NCBI GenBank assembly: GCA_026413225.1
Contig: CM048557.1
Location: forward strand, 67,012,987 to 67,076,986
Source: Otis tarda
Taxonomy: Eukaryota; Chordata; Aves; Otidiformes; Otididae
Reading direction: 5' to 3'
Length of the DNA: 64,000 nt
Below are positions 14,101 through 26,100 of the stretch, in pieces. The notes under the pieces are model-generated. The model ran no database searches, had not been told where the DNA came from, and saw only the letters and a list, made by a program, of their open reading frames with translations. Both the position numbers and the translations under genes were made by a program. Every line of letters starts with the position of its first letter. Position 1 is the stretch's first letter.

Positions 14101-17100
14101 TCCCTTTAGAATACCAAGGAAGCTTACCTGCAGCCATTCTCCTTTCTTAACAATCTCTTTCTCCTTCTCTTCCAATAAGGCTTCCATGGTTTTCACCTGC
14201 TTTTCCTTCCCCTTCAACCTGTACCATTAAACACACGGACACACAGCATAAACCCTTGCTCTTTTACCTATCTGAAAAAAACCCACCCGAAGACATCCTA
14301 TGCTTTGCAGCACGTAACAAACAAAAGCAGTCTATGTGATCAAAGGCACAAACACAATTCATCTGCTACAAATCAATGTGTGAACACTTCCACTTCAGTC
14401 TGCATTAGCAGGAGACGCCCTTGATCAATGGTACTGCTCGTTAAGTGAAAGCAGACAAATTCAGCACCAACATACATTGCGGGGATTTCACACACATGCG
14501 CTCTCCTCATCTAAAAATACTTTCTCCCTCCTCCCCAGTTGGGGACAGAAGGGACTGATGACCATGAGGACTCAATTCTCACTTCTCCACCCAGCTACAG
14601 CACAGATATTACCAAAGTAAGCTTGCCATAGCACCTTGTCTAAGTCCTTCCGTTCATACAAAGCACAGACACCAGGAAGAACATGTTATTTTAACTTAGA
14701 CTGGAGTTAAGAAGCGAGGGGTGCACAGGGCAGATCAACTCTACTTACAGAGTTTGAAGTTCTTTGATTTGTGATGTAATCGACACCTAAAGAAAACAAT
14801 CAGTACTTCAGTTCAATGCACATGGAAGAGAGAAATAAACACTATAAACTGTTCTAGGGAGAAATACAGGGGGAAAAAGTCATTAGACATGACTAAAATC
14901 ACTATCTGTTACAGTTACACAAGCAGAAACATGCTTTTTTGTGGGAAAATAAATTATGAGAAGCCAACTGTCTCCACTATTTACTTTCTCCACATTTAAA
15001 ACGTGACTTCCAGAGCAGAAAAGAAAACAGTGCAAACGGGAACACAAGCAGACCCACTGGAGCATCCTTCCACCGTGAGAGGCAAAGGAAGAAGCGGTCA
15101 CTGATGGGAACCATCTCACTGGCAACTGCAGCTCAAATCAGGGCTACCAACCCTGGTCATTTAGACCTTTGCACAAGCCAGGGCTTTTTTAGTTGCTCTC
15201 TGCAATGTCAGCACTCCCTTAAATTCCCATTCTAAGGCTGAACGTGGATTGAAGAAACAAGATTTAGTGGGAATATTCCCTTTGAATTTTGTATCAAAGC
15301 CTGACAGTGGCTATCTGTGTAGATACTGGCTGTCCAAACAGCTTAGTTCTCTACCACAACACAGCAGGAGTTTCCACATTCCCAAAAAAAAAAAAAACCA
15401 CAAAAAAACCCAAAAAACCACCTCATTCTGTTTGCAGGATACCAAGAGCTGCATATACACCACTTTTGGAGCCAGCATCCCTCATATGCAGCTTTCCAGA
15501 GACAGCTACTCTAAACTGCCTTTTGTTCTGGGCTCTGTGTCAGCTCCAGGGAAGGAAAAACACACAAATAATTCCTCCAGTTCCTGGGAATTTGCTTTGG
15601 AGGAAAAGCCCAAGATGGAAACACATTATATGAAGCTTTGCCTAAAAAGGACAAAACTTTAATGCTAAGGAAAAAAGAAAAGGGGATGACATGTTGGAAT
15701 GTAGCTAGAAAGACTGAAAAATGTGCAGACCAAAAAAAACAACCCACACATCCCACACAAACAAGCAAGCAAACTTCCTGACAGCACGATGGATTAAGCT
15801 GCCTGCAGAACGGGCTCCCTAAGGAAACGCGGGTTCCCGTTGTTTCGGATGCTAGACAGCAAGCATGCCAAAAAGCCAATACTCCTCCATTTCTGCATTC
15901 CTGATAGCTAGAGTAAAACTTACTCTGCCAAGACAAGCTTTCTTTGGACATTGGAAAGAAAATAGTCTTAGGTTTACCTGGAAATCAGATACTATTTGGG
16001 CCAGTAGTATTGTTATAGCAACACAGGAAGGCCAACAAAAGGAGAAGCGCCTCCAGCATCTGAGATTTCTGAGGTGCCAGCCTCAAAGGACGTCTTGGGG
16101 TTTTGTGTTTACTACAGGAATACCATGCAATATGCCCAGCCAGAGCTAATGCTACAATGCCTTAAGTTATAGCTAATTCTTGCCAAATTTCATATTAAAA
16201 GCCCAAAAAGCTCAGGCATCCAGAGGAACGTGGTTTCTGAAGGACAGCAGTAGTTATACTACATGTTTATGGCTTTATATCCAAGAACAGTGTAGCTCTA
16301 CCATTAAAAAGTTCCCTCACCCAGTAACATTCACCAGTGAAAGAAAACACACTACAACAGACATGAGTGAGCAGCGCATCCAAGGCAAGGCTGTTTCACA
16401 CTTCTGGCACTAAGGTAATTTTACCTGTTTTTCCATCTCAAGCTGGGAATTTCCTACTTCTTCTTTCAGAGCCTCTATTTCCTGTGTCAAAGCCTTTTCA
16501 ATGACAAAACAGACAGGATTGGACAATGGAAACACAGAAACGCCACAAAAATGGATGCTACAAATTCATCACTATAGAACGCCATGCAGTAACAAATAAA
16601 TGGTAGTCAGTGGCACAGACACAGAAAGGAAGGTAGGGATTGCACAGATACCTGAACAGTCTTCTCCTTGTTTGCTACTTTAAGAATTTCAGCTTGTAGG
16701 AGTTCTTCCACTGATTTTATTTTTCCATCTTTCTCATGGATTCTTAAAAAGAGCAGAGGAACAACATTAGCTGGCTGAACAAAGGCGCCACCTCAGCAAA
16801 CAGGCAAGTTTTGGTTCTATCACATCACATCAGCCTCTGGGACCCACAGTGGGACTCCCTCCACTACTGCAGGTGCCATCTCTCACTGCAATCCCAAATC
16901 CAGACAGAACAAGCAGGAGAAACAAACAGGAGGAATAAGAATGGGAATAGCTTTATACAACCCGTAGTTCTCAAACTAAATAGACACTGTTACTGTCTAG
17001 AAATGCAAATTCAGGTATCAATAGTCCCTGGAATGACACAAACTTAACTTCAGCTTTCACTGAGCATTCCAGCAAAGAATTTATCAACTTCAAATACACA

Positions 17101-20100
17101 CACACAGAGCAAACAAGCTCACTCCTTTCAGAGTGCGCACTGAAGGAAAATAATTATCTGACAATTCAGCGCAGTTCCTCATCTAGTCAAACTTAGGCTT
17201 ATGAAGTTAATTGCTTAGCAGACAAACAACTCTATTTTCAAAACGTATTGATCTGACTTGACATGTTTCCAAAGTGATAATGCTTCCTGCCACACACACG
17301 CTTCACCCAGTTAGAATCATAGAATCATAGAATCATAGAATGGTTAGAGTTGGAAGGGACCTTCAAAGGTCATCTAGTCCAACCCCCCTGCAAGAGCAGG
17401 GACATCCCTGACTAGATCAGGTTGCTCAGAGCCTCATCCAGCCTGGCCTTGAACACTTCCAGGGATGGGGCATCCACCACCTCTCTGGGCAACCTGTGCC
17501 AGTGCTCTACAACTCTCATTGTAAAAAATTTTTTTCTAATATCTAATCTAAACCTACCTCCTTCTAATTTAAACCCATTACCCCTTGTCCTATCACAACA
17601 GGCCCTACTGAACAGTTTCTCCCCATCTTTCCTGTAGGCCCCCTTGAGGTATTGGAAGACCGCTATCAGGTCTCCCCGGAGCCTCCTCTTCTCCAGGCTG
17701 AGAAAAATCATTTCAGGGAAGTAAAACAGTTGCAGTCACAGAATAAAGGCAGACAGAAGTAACAATGAAAAGTGAAATCTGTGCAGTCACTTACACTTTC
17801 TGGAGTTCTTCCACCAGTGATTGGAAGGAAACCTGTTCAAAAGAGAGCTTCAACTTAGAAAAAACAGAAGAGAGAAAAACAACCTGCAAATGTTGAGGGG
17901 TAGGGAGTAGAGATCCCTTCGGCACTGGGTAAACTATGCAGCAGTCTAATGATTTTATCTATCTGGCTGCTCCTGAGAAAATTAGCTGTTGGTCTCCAGT
18001 TCCTGGCAAACCAATAGTACCAGGTCTGCTACAAGTTCCAGGAAAACAAAAGCAAACCCACACCATCTCTGCCAGGAGAGGCTGAGGTTCAGGACCAGCA
18101 TCTGACCAGCTAACCTTTTCATACTGGCACTGCTGTACACCTCTCCAGAGTTATTGTGCCTCTCCTCTCCCATAAATGATTTTCTAGAAACTAAGTGGTC
18201 TCCTGAGCTGTCCAAGCAGAGCTGGATGTCAAGGAAAGGCACTTCCGAATCGGCACCAAGTGCACACCAAAACGTGTGGATTAACATTAAAAAGCTCAAA
18301 TACGCAGAACAAGGCTGATGCAGTGTGAGTTGCCTACCAGCCAGCTTGCTGCACTAAACTTCTGGAAAAAAGCAGCCCACAGCCACTTCAGTACGTGGCA
18401 AACTCAAACCAACCCAGAACTGCCGCTGAACTGGAACCTTTACATCTGCTGCGTTTCTGACATTTACGCAAAGGAAGTATTTGACAGAAGTCTCAGCTTC
18501 CAGACCAACGCTGGAAGAAAACAGGATGCTTTGCCAACAGGCTTCAAAGAAGTCTTCACCTTTTTCCCTTGACTTTTGCAACCACAGCAAGATGCTTTTA
18601 GATTTAGTTTAGGTGTAATAAAAGTTTTAGATGAAAAGTACTACCTGCTCTGATTGCTGAATTTGCAGACTTTGAAGTTCCTTTCTCAAGGATGAATTTT
18701 CCGTTCGCAGCGCCTTTGAAAGCAGACACACAGATAACGAAAGACTCATTTGCTGGAGAAAGTGTTAAGCTTGACGGAAAAGTAATTTCTTTTAGAACAA
18801 GTGAAAGACTTTGAAAGTCTGAAAGAGAACCCCTCTGTAGCAGTTGGAGCCAAATATTCAGTGGACTAATTATTCGTTACAGACAACTCAGAGTGGATTT
18901 CGTCTAGAGGAAGGTAGAGTCCATGGAAACACCAAGGTGATGTGCTCACATCTTTGGCTGTTTAGTAATGGGACAGTTTGCTAACGTGCAACCCCTTCCC
19001 AGTACAGGGGTCTCAGCAACGCACCTGGAATTTAGGGACATTAAGTACATGAGCACTGTCTTGGCTATGTCTAGGTAGACAGGACATAGCCTTCCGGCAA
19101 AACCCAGCTGAAAACAGATTGAGGTTTTTGTACTGACTGTCCAGATTTCTCATCATTAGCTTCTTTATGACAGAACAGGAAGGAAGTACCTTCGGCATCA
19201 CCCTAGAAGCGTCACTGATTTATGATCCATCTAAACCTTGAGATTACCAATAAGCAAAGAGATGCAAGAGCCTCATACTGCCAAGTTTTTACAAAGCACT
19301 CTTTGCTAAAGAGAGGTTTCTTTTCCTAGGCCTAAGCAGAGAAGCACTTACTGTACGCCACCAATGCTCATGCTTAGTCTACCTTGCCAAAGAGGTTTTA
19401 ACCTTGTCTTCCTGAGCTGCTTTTCCTATTCAAAGGGAACGATCTCAGACTGCAGTACAAGCACTCAAACATACACTTTGTGTAAGAGCACTTAATCTCT
19501 ACTTCCTGATAAAAAGATAATATGAGAGATTTTTACCTTCAGTTCCTCCTCTTTATTAGCCACCTGTATGAGTCCTGCCTCAAGCAGCTCTTCAACTGTC
19601 TTGATTTTATCATCCCTCTCTCTCATGCTGAGAAATCAAAAGTGAGTATTAGGAAAAAGAGTTAATCTTTGACAGGCATTTAGCTATCGACAGTAACCCT
19701 GCTGCCATCAAAACTGGATCTTTATTTTAGCCTCTGATTCAAAAGAAAAAAGTTCCTTACCTTCTTTCCATCTGCTCTACCAATTCTTTGTTTGCCTGTA
19801 AAAAACACAATAAGGCGATCATTAATTGGATCAATAATGGTTTAGGATTTTAAAAGTAGAAATAACTGGAGAGTATCAACTTAGCCAGAACCTTAGTTAC
19901 CACTCTAATCCAGAAAGGAAAATAAAATGCCATGAGGATTTTCTACCCATACATATGTCTAATATTGATGCTGGAAAGATGTCAGTCTTTCAGGGGAGGT
20001 ACAGATTCAGCCCAAATACATTTATGATTTTACACTGATCGACTACAGGATTTCTGGCAACAAGATCCTGTGGGATACAGGAACCCAGTGATCCTAGGAA

Positions 20101-23100
20101 GTGTCAAACATGCCAAGCACTGTGCAGCATCTAGTCCACAGCAGGCAGCTCAGTACCTGAAACATCTGTCTCTTTCGAGCACTTATTGAAACCAAAAGCT
20201 CCACCTGAGGCTCACTCAGCATGATTTCTCAACAACACATTGTGAGAGACCACAGGAGAAGCATAAGCCAACTACCAAGAAAGATCAGCCCCATTATTTC
20301 AGACAGGACATCAAATCAGCCAGACCCAGGGGAACAGGGCTGCACATCTGGTTCTCTGCCAGAAGAAAAGGAGTCGCTCCAGACAGGGAGCTGCTGCCTA
20401 GCAGACACCAGTGCAGAAAAGGAAACATGTTTCCTGTCCTGCAAGTCTTTTTCCAGTGTTTCAGGAAGTTCTCTCGTTCCACAATGGTACAAAGTCAGGG
20501 GTGTACACAAGAGCTCTCCCAGGCACCACTCACAAAGGCGATGGGGCTGAACAACACAACAGCTTTGAACATACAGCATCCTGTGTGAGTACCAGTCAGG
20601 CTGGCTGCAGCAGATGTGCCACAGGCAAAAATATAGAAGAGAAGAGACAAAAGACATCACAATGCACATATTTTTCCCATTCTGTGAGTCTGTTCTTTAG
20701 TTACTACTGGTTTGAGAATTCGTTCCAGTATGGAAGAAACAAGTAGGGTAAAGATCTTACTCTGGTCTCTCCACAGCCTAGTAAGAGCCCTCTCTCCTGG
20801 TTGTTCATGGGATTTTTTTTTCATTCCAGAAGATTGCTGTTAAAACTAGGAGAGGTTGTAGAATAATTTTTTGCTTGTGTTAGGCTAGCATTCTTCAGGG
20901 GAGGAAGGAAAAAAAAAAAATATTACACATTTTGTGTGGACGCTCTTGACTAGGTCTAGCAGACAGTCACAACTGCTTTACTTGAACCCTCAATGCAAGA
21001 GAAAAATGCCTAGAAAGCAACAGGCTTTGACACCAACCAGCTCAGACTAGGGTCAGCTTTAGGGAAAAAAAAAAAAAAAAAAAAAAAAAAAAACACACCC
21101 CACAAAAACTTAATTAGTTAAAAAGAACAGAAGATATTTGATACAACCTCAGTAAACATTGCCTATACCTGCTCAGACAGGAGAGTCTGCAGCTTCTGAA
21201 CTTCAGCTTGCAGAGTCGCGTTCTGATCCTTGAGAATCTGGAAGGAAATTTAAACATTGTATCAGTTCAGAACTGCAAACCCTAACTACAGAATTTTCAT
21301 AATGGCAATGAGGTAATTAAATAGCAGAGAAGTCATTACAGTGAATTCTTTGAAAGCTACAAGACTACAAAGAGTCCTTTCCCCTTCTTCCTTGCTTTTC
21401 TGTATTACTTTCATCCTTATGTCCACATGAGAAATTCAGTTGCTACCATCTTTATTCCCTAGCAGAGAATCAGACAGTATCACGTGTGAGAGGCAAGAGA
21501 AACTGTACTTTTCTCCAAAAGCAGTGTTAGCATCGTGTCAAGATTTGATAGCTGCCTCTTACAAGCAAATGGTCTAGGATCACCTCTCTAGGTCTTTTCA
21601 GCTGCCTTAACACCGAGGATGCACAGCAAGGAACTGACAGTCCAGCAGCAGAGAGGTTTGCACAGCTCCCACACTTTGGTCTGACTGCAGGCTGGGAAGA
21701 GGAGAATAGGGAAAACAGACAGCTGTACCACAGACCTTGCCTCCTCTCCAGCACCCCTGCTCCACACAACAGACACGGTAGCCCTTGACAGACAGGCTGT
21801 CTGTCTCAAATCCTCATATGTATTTTAAAAATCATCCTCCATTATTGCTTTTTGCTTTACAAAGTCTTTAAAAAGGCTTGCTTGGTGCTTTACGGAAGTA
21901 AAAAGCAGGACACGCGAGCTGTGCTTCAGACCCAAAGCCGTACAGGGACAACACAAGCAGGAAGGGACAGCAACGGCGAGGATTAAAAGAATTGCTCTGT
22001 TTTGAACCTGGGTTTTCCCTCTTTCATACGCATGGAAAAAAAAGCAGCACTTCCTCAGATGGAAGCATTTAGTGCAGAGCTGGTCTGGCTTATGTTTGGG
22101 ATCAAAGAGAGGAGGAAGAAGAGACTACAAGGGCACACAATACTCTTGCCGAGAGCACACTATGGATTTCCACCGCACCATAACGATGACAACCTGCATT
22201 CAGTTCTTTACTCACTTCCTAAGAACCACGAGAACTGCCTCCAGATTTTTGCCATAACTCAGCACCGAATTGATTTCAGCACATAAACCATCCTCAACAC
22301 CTCTAAGGCCTTGTTCCTGGGTAACAGCTACTACAGAACCATCACACGAAAGGAAGTTCAGATTATTCCTCCTCATGTTCATTTTCACCACTCCACCTGC
22401 CATTTTAGAACGTTCCACCACACTGAAAGCCCTGACAGTGTCACTAACTTGAGACCTGCCAACGTACTCCAGCCTGCCACCTCTTCCCACTCCCTCTTCC
22501 AGACTGTTTATGCACTCATTACCCAGCACATACTTCACTGAAGATTCAGACGATAGCTTTATTACAAAAATCAACTGAAGTCGTACTTTGTCTCCTGTTT
22601 TATCAATTGAGTAAATTTCTTCCCTCTTATTCTCTGACAGCACAGAGAAACTACGGAGCCTTGCAAGGGACTCTCAGCAAAACCTCTTTGAAAGTGCCAC
22701 TCTTCAAACGTGAATCAAGTTTACACTCTGCATGCTAACACGTTCAAAGAACTCCAGGAAACTCATGAGGCATGGCTTCCCCTACAAAAGCATGCCACCT
22801 CCGCCACTATCCACCTGCTCTGCTCCTCACTAGCAAGCCTACCAACTTGACAATATGAGATTCAGAGCAAGCTACCTTTCCCCAGAAACATCAGAAGAGC
22901 AGCAGTACCCAGTATGAGCTTTAAAGGAGTTAAAAAGATGGAGCCACCACCTTTCTCAGGAAGCAGGTCTATTTCTAACAGCTGAAGTTCAGAAGAAAAA
23001 GCCTAAGGTGGCAGAGGGCAAGGAAGGGTTAAGTTGCTTTCTGTGCATGCCATCTAGAAACAAGTACCAGCTTTGCTCTGCAGACCCCAGATGTCAGAAC

Positions 23101-26100
23101 TAAAAGCTTTGGCAATTTAGCTGCAGCCTTAGGAGAAGCAATCTGGAAGGCGGCAGGAGAAAAAAATAAGCATTTTTACACCTACCTTGACAGAAAAAAA
23201 CAAAGGCTCACACCAAGGCCTTGAAAGTCACATTAGGAGGTGGAATGTAGGAAAACAACAATAGCTTATACTGAACAGCCTCCTCTTCCAGATTTTCAAG
23301 ACCTCACTCTTCACAACTGCAGATACCACACTTAATTTGTGCTACCACATCTCTTACTCTGCTGCATAGTCTGTTGCTATTACTGTGACATCCTACATCG
23401 CTCTTGCCTCACAAACACAATACTGTAATTTACCTTAACACCCAAAAGTCAGTTCTATTTTACAAATCAACATTCAGTTCTATGAACTGCTCCACAACCT
23501 CTAAAGTCTGGAAAATCTACTGTAAATAAGCACAAGAATAGCTACTCTGTGTCTTACCTTGAGTTCTTCTTTTGTATTTGAAATCTGAGCAAGCTCTTCT
23601 CGAAGCTGATCTTCAAGGGTTCTTATTTTGTCATCTTTGACGTGAATGCTGAGACACAGCAGAACGGTTAAATAAGTTTCCTCATCCAAGTCTTACAAAA
23701 AGCATCAACTCAAAAGAACATAAAGGACTGACAAGCATTGTTTATCGAATCCCAGAGCTATTTACCTTTTCTGCATCCTTTCCAGCTCATGTGCAGCAGC
23801 AGCCTAGATATAAAGAGGATTAACACAGACTTAGGATATATCACATGATTCAATCAACCCTTCATTCCACAGTATTAAAAAGCTAGAACAAGTCATTTGG
23901 CCTCTCAGCACATGACTCACCAGCAAGAGTGAAAGAGATAAGTTTGTCTTCATGCACTTTCAAAATACCAATATATTACGCAAAGGGAAGACGATCTCCA
24001 AGAGATTCCTTTGACAACCAGGATTATCTCTAATTAAACACTTAATTTCCGCTTCTGTTACTGCTATGTGGCCTGTTCATTACAGAGGGACAGCATTTTG
24101 TTTGGTTCTAAAAAAGATATATGTCGTGAGGCAGGAGGGGTTTGTGTGCTTTTGGGGTTTTTTAGAGGGATGCTTATGACCCTTGTGAGCAAATGCCAGG
24201 AGTGCATATTCAAGCACAGCTGCGTTTACTCCTGTGAAGCGTCCTGCACTCTGCATGCCTACAAATCTAAACCAACCAAGCAAACTGCTTCAGCAATTTG
24301 GATATCCAAGACTCCCACCAGCTAGAACAACTCCAGGGAATCACGTATTTGCCTGGCTCAGTAGCCTCACACCTTTAACGTGCTTAAGCACAGCTCACTT
24401 AAAGCCAACAGATCTGCATTTGCATTTATGACAGAACAGGCAGTGGGAAGAGAGTAAAATTAAATATTTAATGAAACTATTATTTTACCTGTTCATTTGT
24501 CAGAGCCTGTAGCTTCTGTACTTCTGATTTCAGGGTTAGGTTCATATTCTGTAAAACCTGAAGAAGCAGAAAAAGAAATTTATTTGCACTTCGCATAGAG
24601 ACAGTATTTCAGGTAAGTTCACTCTCCAGTGCAAGGTATTTCAAGTTACTTTTTGAAGGACTCTAGAGGTAATAGCAAGGAAAAATCTCCAGCTTTCTTA
24701 TCAACAGCTTCCCAGCATCAAGCATTGGCCTTGCCTAGAAGAGCAAAATCAGTAGATGTGTAGCTGAAAGAGCTGTTTCTAGACCCAAAGGCAGCAGCCT
24801 TGTGGGCTTCATTTTCTACGTGCAAGCAACGAGCCTCTCCCTGTATCAGCTGGCATTTACACATGCTTTTATTATACCTTGAGCTCTTCCTCCTTGCTGG
24901 TTAAGTTGGCGTGTTCATTGCCTAACGAGTCCTCCATCTGCTTGATCTGTTTGTCCTTTTCTGCAATCCTGCGCAAATGGGAAATTACGTATCAATACTA
25001 AAAGGTCTTGGATGAAAGCGGTACACAAAGCATCATGCTGAACACTAAATACATGCCAGCCCTTAAGTCCAGCTCCTACTCTAAATCCTGCTGACAGTAC
25101 ATTTTGAGTCCAAAGGCTTTTCCATCTGTTTTAAATGCTGTTTGCTTGCCAAAAATTTAAGGGGCTTTCTCTAGCTCTGAAACACAACCACCACCCCATC
25201 TCCCAAAGGGAAAAGTCTCCTGGCACAGCCATACAACTCAAATATTCATAGTTCTCATGGTCACGCACATTCCTGCACGCTGCTCTGATCTCTGCACATA
25301 CGCAGTGGTAAACAAGAGGAGACATGGCTTTCTGTGTACCATATAGAGCCACATACAGACTCCAAATCTGAGGCCAGACGCAGAAGGGAAATCCACAGGA
25401 AGCAGTTTCCCAGCTCCCAAGTCAGTCTCATGGTGAGAAGTTCAAAAGCATGGACAGCAATATTTCCTTCACCAGTCCCTCCCATACACGCTGCATGCGC
25501 GTGGAAAAAAGGCAGCACGCGTTAAAAGCCAGTAACACCTCCCAAATACCAGAGGAAATGAATGCTCACACTTTGTGTAGTTCTTCTGCCAGGACTGAAG
25601 CTGAGGTCTGCAGAAGAAAATAAAACAAACAAACAAACAGCTGAAAGTAAAGCAAGTCAAAGAATCATCGTGTACAGTGAGGCAGGAATGGCATCTGTAA
25701 GATTGTCTAGTTACTTTAAATTGGCACAGGATGACTCCAGCTATTTCCTGGCTAAGGAACATTGAAGAAATACCAGCACATACTAATGTCCCTTCCCCTT
25801 TGGCCTACGGCAACACGAAGGGAAAAAAAAAAAAAAAATGAACCATCTTATTTGTCCTTTACCAGATTCAAACAAGCCACGGGGATCACCAGCGTCTGTC
25901 TCCCAGGGATTAAGTGCTTTACGAGACACTCTGCTGACAAGCCACTCGAATGTAAACAAAGAAAACCCTGCCCAGTGCATCAGGACTTGTGTTAGGAACA
26001 GAAACAGCAGCATAAACAGCAATCCAGAGCGGTATCCAGTCCAGCCTCACGTCCCCAGAGCGGTATTTTCACACCCACTGCCCATGATGTAAAAATGGCC

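Noticed and set aside
21065..21093. Poly(A) tail of a processed pseudogene or SINE
   Set aside because: No retroposed gene body or target-site duplication is visible next to the A-run.
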